Shown: positions 1-5,472, counted from the first letter of the stretch. The stretch: DNA of 5,666 bases from Alphaproteobacteria bacterium (GCA_030039775.1 JASHUX010000070.1:1-5666); one strand, 5' to 3'. The notes: generated from the letters alone by a model not told the origin. Made by a program: numbers and translations.

Positions 1-1
1 A

Positions 2-190
2 AATATCGAGCCGGCACCAGCGAGGCTCAACAACAACGGCGTCCTTGTTTGGCACGCCGTTCTCGCCGGGATGACGCGCACGGTGGTGTTTACGTACCTC
101 TTGGCCCCCAATCACGTACTGACGCGCATCGCGCGGGGTACAGAGGGCGCGACGATTACCCTGAAGACGGAACGGTTGAGGGGCATGTGA
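2..190 (+). CDS. 3' end of an unidentified gene (partial, truncated by window edge)
   Basis: The frame is open from the window edge to a TGA at 188-190 and has no obligatory start inside the window. It encodes 62 residues ending TLKTERLRGM. By hand count about 49 of 62 codons end in G or C, as expected for a real gene in a high-GC genome. The residue mix is protein-like, with a hydrophobic patch (VVFTYLLAP). A second forward frame is also open to 195, but it is Arg/Gln/Asp-rich and less natural. I do not recognise the family and assign no function. It lies upstream of the ars promoter on the same strand; I see no clear terminator after it. Confidence 0.5.
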   Translation, partial: NIEPAPARLNNNGVLVWHAVLAGMTRTVVFTYLLAPNHVLTRIARGTEGATITLKTERLRGM

Positions 191-237
191 CCTAGCCTCG
201 TCCGACGCCGACGGGGCCAGGGATTCAAAACGCAATT

Positions 238-257
238 CGATATTTCTTGAAATATCG
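238..257. promoter_or_regulatory. upstream palindrome, candidate ArsR operator 1
   Basis: CGATATTTC-tt-GAAATATCG is a perfect inverted repeat with 9-bp arms and a 2-bp centre. It ends one base before the -35 hexamer. With the flanking bases it shares the half-site ATTCGATA (235-242) with the second palindrome. ArsR/SmtB repressors bind AT-rich dyads of this kind; binding here is inferred from position and shared half-site. Confidence 0.6.
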
Positions 258-286
258 TTGACACGCCTGCCGGAAAGTACGATAAT
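258..286 (+). promoter_or_regulatory. sigma-70 type promoter of the ars operon
   Basis: TTGACA (258-263) is a perfect -35. A 17-bp spacer separates it from GATAAT (281-286), one mismatch from the -10 consensus. Transcription should start near 292-294, giving a leader of about 25 nt before the TTG of arsR. One palindrome abuts the -35 and another overlaps the end of the -10 and the start point, so this is probably a strong promoter held off by a repressor. Confidence 0.75.
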
Positions 287-302
287 TCGATAATTATCGA
301 AT
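285..302. promoter_or_regulatory. perfect 18-bp palindrome, candidate ArsR operator 2
   Basis: ATTCGATAATTATCGAAT reads identically on both strands. It covers the last two bases of the -10 box and the predicted transcription start, the usual place for an ArsR-family operator, where bound repressor blocks RNA polymerase. Its centre is 46 bp from the centre of operator 1. The assignment to ArsR is inferred from position. Confidence 0.7.
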
Positions 303-317
303 GGTCGGAGGCGTCCT

Positions 318-674
318 TTGAAGGCGAAAGAGACTGTCGACGCGCTCGGTGCGCTGGCACACGACACGCGATTGGAGGCTTTTCGACTGTTAGTTCAAAA
401 GGGCCCGGACGGGCTTCCCGCCGGCATGATTGCGGAAAAGCTCGGCATACCGCCTTCGTCGCTGACGTTCCATCTTCAACAGCTCGCGCATGCCGGGCTA
501 GTGACGCAACGGCGGGTCAGCCGGCAACTCTTCTACGCCGCCGATTTTGCGGCAATGAATGGCTTGGTCGCGTATCTCACCGAAAATTGCTGCGGCGGTG
601 AGACTGCATGCGGTCCGGTTTGCGAGCCGGTGAAAATCGCGATCAAGTCCCAACCGAAACGGAGATCGGCATGA
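318..674 (+). CDS. arsR: ArsR/SmtB family arsenic-responsive repressor
   Basis: A 118-aa winged-helix repressor, the usual size for ArsR. The start is TTG: GGAGG at 307-311 sits 6 nt upstream, while the ATG at 301 hits a stop after six codons. The N-terminal helix carries the family signature (LAHDTRLEAFRLL, residues 13-25). The helix-turn-helix runs at about 34-60 (IAEKLGIPPSSLTFHLQQL), and the wing is RVSRQLFYA (66-74). The E. coli-type CVC site in the DNA-binding helix is absent. Instead Cys91-Cys92 and Cys98 lie after the last helix, with the same spacing as the As(III) site of Acidithiobacillus ferrooxidans ArsR (Cys95, Cys96, Cys102); Cys102 here is an extra. It should repress the promoter just upstream and release on binding trivalent arsenic. 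The stop overlaps the arsI start (ATGA), which suggests translational coupling. Confidence 0.93.
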   Translation: MKAKETVDALGALAHDTRLEAFRLLVQKGPDGLPAGMIAEKLGIPPSSLTFHLQQLAHAGLVTQRRVSRQLFYAADFAAMNGLVAYLTENCCGGETACGPVCEPVKIAIKSQPKRRSA

Positions 675-1162
675 CACGCTTCCATGTTCATGTAGGTGTC
701 GAAGATATTGACGCGTCGATTCGCTTCTACTCGACGCTGTTTGCCGCTGAACCGACGGTGCGGAAGTCGGATTACGCCAAGTGGATGCTCGAAAATCCGC
801 GCGTCAATTTCGCGATCAGTCAGAGCGACAACCCGCTCGGCGTGCAACATCTTGGGATTCAGGCTGAAAACGAAGACGAGCTTGCGGAGGTTTACGATCG
901 GCTTAGCGGTGCCGAACGGCCCATCCTCGAGGAAAAGGGCGCTGCCTGCTGCTACGCCAAGTCGGATAAGCAGTGGGTTGCCGATCCGCAGGGCGTCGCG
1001 TGGGAAACGTTCCTCACCCACGAGGAGGCGACGGTATTCGGCGATAGCCGCGCTATATCGGAACTTCGCGAGATGAGCGTCCGTCCGTCCGCTTGCAGTT
1101 GTGCGCCTGTTGAACTGGAGAAGCCCTCTACGGCAACAGCCGCGGCCTGCCGCGGAATCTGA
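671..1162 (+). CDS. arsI: ArsI-type C-As lyase (VOC-fold dioxygenase)
   Basis: A 163-aa protein of the vicinal oxygen chelate superfamily in the ArsI/CadI group. ArsI enzymes use Fe(II) and O2 to cleave the C-As bond of trivalent methyl- or aryl-arsenicals, releasing As(III). Visible features are the N-terminal strand FHVHVGVEDIDASIRFYSTLF (4-24), with His5/His7 as metal-ligand candidates; YAKWMLENPRVNFAIS (35-50); His60 in VQHLGIQ; the vicinal pair Cys93-Cys94 in ACCYAKSDKQWV, which holds the trivalent arsenical in ArsI; and Glu112 in DPQGVAWETF as the third metal ligand. The tail has CSC (142-144) and Cys160. Cys-bearing tails occur in proteobacterial ArsI and may help capture metalloid. 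The start overlaps the arsR stop by 4 bp. CadI, a cadmium-induced relative, is the alternative name, but the ars context favours ArsI. Confidence 0.88.
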   Translation: MTRFHVHVGVEDIDASIRFYSTLFAAEPTVRKSDYAKWMLENPRVNFAISQSDNPLGVQHLGIQAENEDELAEVYDRLSGAERPILEEKGAACCYAKSDKQWVADPQGVAWETFLTHEEATVFGDSRAISELREMSVRPSACSCAPVELEKPSTATAAACRGI

Positions 1163-1163
1163 C

Positions 1164-1271
1164 ATGCCCCACGACGTTCCGTTGCCCCGCACCGGCACTT
1201 TGGCGGGTAGCATCTCAGCCGAAGTGCTGATGGCGCGCGCCAGCGCGACGACGTACGCAGATCAAGGGTGA
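1164..1271 (+). CDS. small ORF of 35 codons between arsI and the isomerase-like gene
   Basis: The ATG lies one base after the arsI stop (TGAcATG), and the TGA at 1269-1271 overlaps the next gene's GTG by 4 bp (GTGA). A weak GCGGAA lies 6 nt upstream of the ATG. By hand count 27 of 35 codons end in G or C, typical of coding sequence in this window. The peptide begins MPHDVPLPRTG and ends TTYADQG. It has no cysteine, signal peptide or membrane segment, and I recognise no family. It could be a real small protein, a coupling ORF that carries ribosomes from arsI to the next gene, or the remnant of a deleted gene. Real expression is uncertain. Confidence 0.35.
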   Translation: MPHDVPLPRTGTLAGSISAEVLMARASATTYADQG

Positions 1272-1879
1272 CGCGCATCGTGGCGCCGATCGACTTCTAC
1301 TTTGATTTCGCCTCGCCCTACGGTTTTCTCGCGGCCATGCAGATCGATGCCCTCGCGGAGCGGGCGGGCCGCACGGTTCGATGGCGACCGTTCCTGCTCG
1401 GGGCCGTTTACAATCACGTTGGTCAATCGCCGCTCGAACATCCACTAAAGCGCGATTACATCAACATTATCGACGCGCCTCGCTGCGCTCGTCTGATCGG
1501 GCTAACCTTGCGAAGGCCACGCGGCTGGCCCGAGCACGCGCTGCCACCCTGCCGGATTTTCTACTGGCTCGACCGCGACGATCCGGTGGGCGCCGCCGCT
1601 TACGCTCGCGCGGCGTACAAAAAATATTGGCTTGGCGGCGAAAGCACCGCCGATCCCGACGCGGCCGCCGATATCGCCGCGACGTTGGACCATGGCCGCT
1701 CCGACGCATTGGCGGCGGTGCAAGATATCGCTGTTAAGCAGCGGGTCATTGACGCAAACGAAGCGGCAGTGGCGCGCGGGGTTTTCGGCTCGCCGTTCAT
1801 CTTCGTGGACGACAAGCCATTTTGGGGGAGTGATCGCCTCACGCAGATCGAAGTCCTATTGGAACGAGGGAGCATTTGA
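1268..1879 (+). CDS. 2-hydroxychromene-2-carboxylate isomerase-like (DsbA/GST-kappa fold) protein
   Basis: A 203-aa protein with the landmarks of the NahD/GST-kappa branch of the DsbA-like thioredoxin fold. IDFYFDFASPYGF (8-20) has Ser16 at the position of the catalytic Ser that contacts glutathione in NahD, in place of the CXXC of true DsbA. A helical insertion follows (about 60-160). The thioredoxin-fold cis-proline motif is GVFGSPFIFVDDKPFWGSDRL (171-191). NahD isomerises 2-hydroxychromene-2-carboxylate with glutathione in naphthalene breakdown, but many relatives have unknown substrates. In this operon a glutathione-dependent step on an aromatic or arsenical compound is possible, by inference only. 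The GTG at 1268 is chosen for its overlap with the preceding small ORF. GTG 1280 (protein starting MAPIDFYF) is a good alternative, with AAGG 12 nt upstream. Confidence 0.82.
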   Translation: MTRIVAPIDFYFDFASPYGFLAAMQIDALAERAGRTVRWRPFLLGAVYNHVGQSPLEHPLKRDYINIIDAPRCARLIGLTLRRPRGWPEHALPPCRIFYWLDRDDPVGAAAYARAAYKKYWLGGESTADPDAAADIAATLDHGRSDALAAVQDIAVKQRVIDANEAAVARGVFGSPFIFVDDKPFWGSDRLTQIEVLLERGSI

Positions 1880-1919
1880 TATCCCGCCGACCCAACAGCG
1901 TTGGCACCAGGGAGAATAC

Positions 1920-2411
1920 ATGCGCACGACGACTTGGCACATCGCCCAGCTCAATGTCGCAACCGCGGTGGCTCCGCTCGACAGCCCGGAGCTCGCTGAC
2001 TTTGTCGCCGCGCTCGACGGCGTCAATGCGCTTGCCGAGGCGTCGCCGGGTTTCGTGTGGCGCCTCAAAAGCGACGGCGGCAATGCAACAAACATCCGCG
2101 CCAGCGACGATCCGAACTTCCTCGTCAATATGTCGGTCTGGGAATCGCTTGAGGCGCTATCCGCGTTCGTCTACCGGTCGGTGCATGCTGAGGTAATGGG
2201 ACGCCGTCGCGACTGGTTCCATAAGCCCGGGCAAGCGTACCAGGTGCTGTGGTGGGTGCCGGCAGGCCAACCGCCCGCGCTCGAGGAAGCGCTCAACCGG
2301 CTAGACCATCTGCGCCGCCATGGATCGACGGCACACGCGTTCACCTTCAAAGACCGCTACCCCACCCTAATTGCGCCGGTGAACCAGGCGATGCGCACTG
2401 GCTGGCCGTAA
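1920..2411 (+). CDS. DUF3291 domain protein
   Basis: A 163-aa protein matching my recollection of DUF3291, a family of about 150 residues with a probable ferredoxin-like, monooxygenase-related fold and no proven function. Recognisable conserved blocks are WHIAQLNVA (6-14), SPGFVWRL (42-49), NMSVWESLEALSAFVYRS (70-87) with HAEV (89-92), WWVPAG (111-116) and LDHLRRHG (128-135). It contains no cysteine, signal peptide or membrane helix, so it is presumably cytosolic and does not bind As(III) through thiols. The start is the ATG preceded by GGAG (1911-1914) with a 5-nt spacer. In-frame codons further upstream lie inside the previous gene and are not needed. It sits 40 bp after the isomerase-like gene and 28 bp before arsC, so it is almost certainly co-transcribed. 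Its role in arsenic metabolism is unknown. Confidence 0.85.
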   Translation: MRTTTWHIAQLNVATAVAPLDSPELADFVAALDGVNALAEASPGFVWRLKSDGGNATNIRASDDPNFLVNMSVWESLEALSAFVYRSVHAEVMGRRRDWFHKPGQAYQVLWWVPAGQPPALEEALNRLDHLRRHGSTAHAFTFKDRYPTLIAPVNQAMRTGWP

Positions 2412-2424
2412 GCAAAATGCAGAC

Positions 2425-2430
2425 ATAAGG
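2425..2430 (+). promoter_or_regulatory. ribosome binding site that decides the arsC start
   Basis: ATAAGG ends directly against the ATG at 2431, leaving no spacer, but lies 9 nt before the ATG at 2440. This favours 2440 over 2431. The third in-frame ATG (2464) has no visible Shine-Dalgarno sequence, although the family-conserved protein begins there. Confidence 0.45.
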
Positions 2431-2439
2431 ATGCCCCGC

Positions 2440-2958
2440 ATGGCCGATCCGGTCGATTTGGCGATGGCTGACCCGATCTATAATGTTCTGTTTCTCTGCA
2501 CCGGCAACTCGGCCCGGTCGATCATGGGCGAGGCGATTCTGAACCGCGTCGGCGCCGGTCGCTTCAAAGGGTACTCGGCGGGCAGTCATCCCAAGGGCGA
2601 GGTCAATCCGCGCACGCTTCAACTGTTGAAGCGGCTCAACTACGCGACGGAAGGCTATCGCTCGAAAAGTTGGGATGAATTTGCGAAGTCGGGGGCGCCC
2701 TATCTCGATTTCGTGTTTACGGTGTGTGACCAAGCGGCCCAAGAAGTTTGCCCGATTTGGCCCGGGCAACCGATGACGGCACATTGGGGCGTACCCGATC
2801 CCGCCGCCGCGACAGGGACTGATGCCGAAATCAGCCTCGCGTTCTCCGAAACCTACCGGCAGTTGAACAATCGAATTTCGATCTTCGTCTCGCTGCCGCT
2901 GGCGCGTCTCGACAAATTGGCGCTGAAAAAGCGTCTCGACGACATCGGCAAAGCGTGA
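2440..2958 (+). CDS. arsC: arsenate reductase, low-molecular-weight phosphatase type
   Basis: A 172-aa cytosolic enzyme reducing arsenate to arsenite. The fold is that of low-molecular-weight tyrosine phosphatases. The P-loop VLFLCTGNSARSIMGEAIL (16-34) contains the nucleophile Cys20 and Arg26 (CX5R). Further blocks are FKGYSAGSHPKGEVNPRTL (42-60) and FVFTVCDQAAQEVCPIWPG (91-109), with Cys96 and Cys104 as the candidate relay pair for thioredoxin recycling. Asp120 in GVPDPA is the expected general acid. The CX7C spacing is one residue longer than Cys82/Cys89 of Staphylococcus aureus ArsC; I believe this is usual in the alphaproteobacterial branch. Starts at 2431, 2440 and 2464 are in frame; 2440 fits the ribosome binding site best and 2464 best matches family N-termini. 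The stop overlaps the aquaporin start (GTGA). Arsenite made here is the substrate of that channel. Confidence 0.93.
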   Translation: MADPVDLAMADPIYNVLFLCTGNSARSIMGEAILNRVGAGRFKGYSAGSHPKGEVNPRTLQLLKRLNYATEGYRSKSWDEFAKSGAPYLDFVFTVCDQAAQEVCPIWPGQPMTAHWGVPDPAAATGTDAEISLAFSETYRQLNNRISIFVSLPLARLDKLALKKRLDDIGKA

Positions 2959-3620
2959 CACGCAGGATTGTCGCCGAAGGCATCGGGACGGCCCTGTTGC
3001 TGGTTGCCATCGTCGGCTCTGGCATCATGGCCGGGCGGCTAGCCGGCGGAAATGTCGCGGTTGCGCTGCTGGCCAACGCCATTGCCACCGGCGGCGCTCT
3101 GGTCGCTTTGATTTTGACGTTTGGCCCTGTCTCGGGGGCACATTTCAACCCGGTCGTGACGCTCGCATTCGCGGCGCAGCGAACGATCTCCGTGCCGACG
3201 GCGGGCGCCTATATCGTGGCGCAATGCGTCGGCGCCGTCCTCGGCGTGTGGCTGGCGCATCTCATGTTTGGCCTGCAGATCTTGGAGGCATCTGCCCATG
3301 CTCGTGGCACGGTCGGCGAACTGGTCGGCGAGTTTGTGGCGACGTTCGGCTTGGTCGGCTTGATCCTTAGTTGTTGTCGTCATGCCCCCTCGGCCATCCC
3401 GTACGGCGTCGCGGCCTATATCACGGGGGCGTATTGGTTTACCTCCTCGACATCGTTTGCTAACCCGGCGGTCACACTGGCGCGGTCACTCACGAATACA
3501 TTTGCGGGCATCGCCCCCGTCCATGCGCCGGGCTTCATTGCCGCAGAATTGATCGGCGCCGTCGCTGCTTTCTTGGTATTTGGTTGGCTTCTGCGTGGTC
3601 AAGCTAGTCCCCCATCTTGA
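2955..3620 (+). CDS. aqpS: aquaglyceroporin, arsenite channel (AqpS-like)
   Basis: A 221-aa inner-membrane MIP channel with six hydrophobic helices and two half-helices. The first pore motif is GAHFNPVVTLA (61-71), with NPV in place of NPA. The second is SFANPAVTLARS (167-178), a true NPA followed by Val173 where water and glycerol channels carry the selectivity-filter Arg. Loss of that Arg widens the pore and is, to my knowledge, a feature of AqpS-type channels of rhizobial ars operons. In Sinorhizobium meliloti, ArsC-made arsenite leaves through AqpS down its gradient, in place of an ArsB or ACR3 pump. The GTG start overlaps the arsC stop by 4 bp, which couples translation of the two partners. 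The first helix (ARG-poor, residues 5-27) directly follows TRR, a normal inside-positive start. Confidence 0.92.
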   Translation: MTRRIVAEGIGTALLLVAIVGSGIMAGRLAGGNVAVALLANAIATGGALVALILTFGPVSGAHFNPVVTLAFAAQRTISVPTAGAYIVAQCVGAVLGVWLAHLMFGLQILEASAHARGTVGELVGEFVATFGLVGLILSCCRHAPSAIPYGVAAYITGAYWFTSSTSFANPAVTLARSLTNTFAGIAPVHAPGFIAAELIGAVAAFLVFGWLLRGQASPPS

Positions 3621-3765
3621 TCTTTGAGTAGTTCGCTGCTCGCGTTACCGCTGCGGACATAAGAGCAAGATGATAAGGCCTGGCGGGTGCATGACCGTAC
3701 CACCACTTAAGGGTAGCGCCGTAGCGCGGCTTCTGGTCAATTACCCGCTGAACTAGGTTCCCCCG
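3621..3765 (+). other. 145-bp gap between aqpS and the MFS gene
   Basis: I see no convincing sigma-70 promoter, terminator or palindrome matching the ars operators here. A short direct repeat GTAGCGC (3713-3719 and 3721-3727) is present, and TAGG (3754-3757) is a weak ribosome binding site for the next gene. The gap leaves open whether the MFS gene is the last gene of the ars transcript or has its own promoter. Confidence 0.4.
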
Positions 3766-5295
3766 ATGGACGACATCGTTAAACCGGCCGCGCCGTCAGG
3801 CGAGCGCGCCGAAGCCAAACCCGCCGCCGATCCGCACCGGCCATATGTGTTTGTGTGCTTAGCACTTTCGCTGTTCATGGCGGCCGTCGAGGCGACCGTC
3901 GTCTCCACCGCGATGCCACGAATCGTCGGCGCGCTGGGCGGGTTTCCGCTCTATAGCTGGGTGTTTGCCGCCTATCTCCTGCCGCAGGCGATTACCACCA
4001 TTCTCTACGGCAAGTTCGCTGATCTCTACGGCCGGCGCCCGATGCTGGTGTTCGGCGTGTTGCTGTTCTTGGCCGGCTCGATCGCTTGTGGCTTCGCCAC
4101 GTCGATGCCGCAGCTCATCGTGCTGCGGTTGATCCAAGGCTTCGGCGCGGGCGCCATTTTGCCGATCGCGACCACCATCGCGGGCGACATCTACACCCAA
4201 AACGAGCGCATGAAGGTGCAGGGTTATCTGTCGTCTGTCTGGGGGTTCGCGGCACTCATCGGGCCGTTGGTCGGCGGCATTATCGTCCAGACTCTGTCGT
4301 GGCGCTGGATCTTCTGGATCAACGTGCCGTTCGGCGCGCTGACCGTGATCGGGCTCCTGACCTATTACCGCGAGCATGTCCATCATCGCGATCACAAGCT
4401 CGATCTGGCGGGCGCGGCCTACTTCACGGTTTCGATCACGGCGCTGTTGCTGATCGTGATACAGGGCGGCCATCAATGGCCTTGGAACTCAGGCCCGATA
4501 TACGCGCTGGCCGCTGCCTTTCTGATCTGCCTCGTGCTGTTCCTGTGGCAGGAAAATCGCGCGCCCGAGCCGATCCTGTCGTTGAGCCTGTGGCGGCAGC
4601 GTCTGGTCGCGATCTGCAACGCCGCGACCATGATCGCGGGAATGGGCATTATCGGCGTCGGCGCGCTGATTCCGACCTATGTCCAAGGCGTGATGGGCGC
4701 TTCGGCGATCGTCGCCGGTTTCTCCGTGACCGCGCTGTCGATCGCCTGGTCAGTGGCGTCGGGGATGTTCGGCCAGGTGGCGCGGCTGGTCGGCGGCCGT
4801 GGCGCCGCGCAGGTCGGCGGCGCATGCTGTCTCTTGGGCGGCGTCGTGTTCTGGCTCTTGCGCGCCGACTGGAACCCGTTTTTTCCCGGCCTCGGCTCGT
4901 TCCTGTTCGGCTACGGCATGGGCATGCTGACCACGACCTCGACTGTAATGATTCAGTCGAGCGTCGATTGGTCGAAGCGCGGCAGCGCGACGGCGTCGAA
5001 CATCTTCTCGCGCCTGTTGGGCAGCACGCTCGGCGTCGCCATCCTGGGCGGCGTGCTCAACAACAGCCTGCAGCGCGAGCTTGCCGGCTCCGGCATGGCG
5101 AACGTCACGCTCGACAGTATGCGCGAGGTGCTGCAGAGCCACGCTGACGGGCGCGTCGATCCACAGCAATTCGCGTTGCTGCAGCATGCACTCGACGGCG
5201 GCTTGCATCAAACCTTTATCGCCGTGGTGACGGTGTCGGCGATCGCGTTCTTTATTACCCTGTTTCTGCCGCGGCGATCGATCGGCGGTTACTGA
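3766..5295 (+). CDS. MFS drug exporter, DHA2 (EmrB/QacA) family
   Basis: A 509-aa inner-membrane proton antiporter of the 14-helix DHA2 family, normal in length. A cytosolic Pro/Ala-rich N-terminus (1-26) precedes helix 1, which carries MAAVEATVVSTAMPRIVG (38-55); this is the DHA2 'LDxTIVNVALP'-type motif with Glu42 as the acidic residue. Motif A is GKFADLYGRRPM (82-93), between helices 2 and 3. RLIQGFGAGAILP (121-133) is the motif B region with Arg121. Motif C is GFAALIGPLVGG (160-171), the antiporter signature, followed by WRWIFWINVPFG. No MFP partner (EmrA) is adjacent. The substrate cannot be read from sequence: export of toxic organics is the family norm, and export of an arsenical or a conjugate is speculation from position. 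Third-position G/C is clearly higher than in the ars genes. The 3' end overlaps the convergent small gene by 7 bp. Confidence 0.93.
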   Translation: MDDIVKPAAPSGERAEAKPAADPHRPYVFVCLALSLFMAAVEATVVSTAMPRIVGALGGFPLYSWVFAAYLLPQAITTILYGKFADLYGRRPMLVFGVLLFLAGSIACGFATSMPQLIVLRLIQGFGAGAILPIATTIAGDIYTQNERMKVQGYLSSVWGFAALIGPLVGGIIVQTLSWRWIFWINVPFGALTVIGLLTYYREHVHHRDHKLDLAGAAYFTVSITALLLIVIQGGHQWPWNSGPIYALAAAFLICLVLFLWQENRAPEPILSLSLWRQRLVAICNAATMIAGMGIIGVGALIPTYVQGVMGASAIVAGFSVTALSIAWSVASGMFGQVARLVGGRGAAQVGGACCLLGGVVFWLLRADWNPFFPGLGSFLFGYGMGMLTTTSTVMIQSSVDWSKRGSATASNIFSRLLGSTLGVAILGGVLNNSLQRELAGSGMANVTLDSMREVLQSHADGRVDPQQFALLQHALDGGLHQTFIAVVTVSAIAFFITLFLPRRSIGGY

Positions 5296-5468
5296 GCCTC
5301 GACCGGCTGGGGCGTTTTGTCGGGCTCGACGTGCATCGCGGCGACCGCCGCGGGCGCCGGCGGGCCGAAAACGTTGCTATTCGCCGGCTCGACGCAATTG
5401 ATCTCGGCCGCCAGCATCACCGGCGCCTTGTTGCGGGTCAGAGTCCGTTCCAGCCAATCTTTCCACAT
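5289..5468 (-). CDS. small hypothetical protein, 59 aa
   Basis: A minus-strand ORF with ATG at 5468-5466 and TAA at 5291-5289. GGGAGGG (5479-5473) lies 4 nt before the ATG, the strongest ribosome binding site in the window. By hand count 50 of 59 codons end in G or C, matching the MFS gene and strongly favouring real coding. The protein begins with a basic/aromatic segment MWKDWLERTLTRNKAPVML, has one cysteine (residue 25), then a Pro/Ala-rich stretch (FGPPAPAAVAAMHVEP), and ends with a polar tail. I see no clear membrane helix or signal peptide and recognise no family. It is convergent with the MFS gene, and the last 7 bp of the two overlap. A terminator lies upstream of it on the same strand, so it may have its own promoter or depend on readthrough. 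Confidence 0.65.
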   Translation of the reverse strand: MWKDWLERTLTRNKAPVMLAAEINCVEPANSNVFGPPAPAAVAAMHVEPDKTPQPVEAQ

Positions 5469-5472
5469 CGCG

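Noticed and set aside
301..321. ATG at 301 as the start of arsR
   Set aside because: That frame stops at 319-321 after six codons. The TTG at 318 is in frame and has GGAGG at a proper distance.
533..1213. A 226-codon open frame on the minus strand across arsR and arsI
   Set aside because: It is antisense to two well-supported genes, shows no recognisable motif, and has no ribosome binding site or promoter of note.
2431..2439. ATG at 2431 as the start of arsC
   Set aside because: The AAGG ribosome binding site touches this ATG with no spacer, whereas it is well placed for the ATG at 2440. It cannot be excluded entirely.
2870..2882. ATCGAATTTCGAT, a dyad resembling the ars operator half-sites
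   Set aside because: It lies inside arsC in a well-conserved reading frame, has short 6-bp arms with an odd centre, and no promoter-like hexamers follow it before aqpS. Chance is the simpler explanation.
3859..4476. A 205-codon minus-strand open frame inside the MFS gene
   Set aside because: Extremely rich in Arg, Gln, His and Asp, typical of the reverse frame of a membrane-protein gene. No support for expression.
4086..5147. A 353-codon open frame on the plus strand, out of frame with the MFS gene
   Set aside because: Its product is Arg/His/Ala/Asp-rich with no domain pattern, as expected of a shifted frame in high-GC DNA. The MFS frame has full family motifs throughout.
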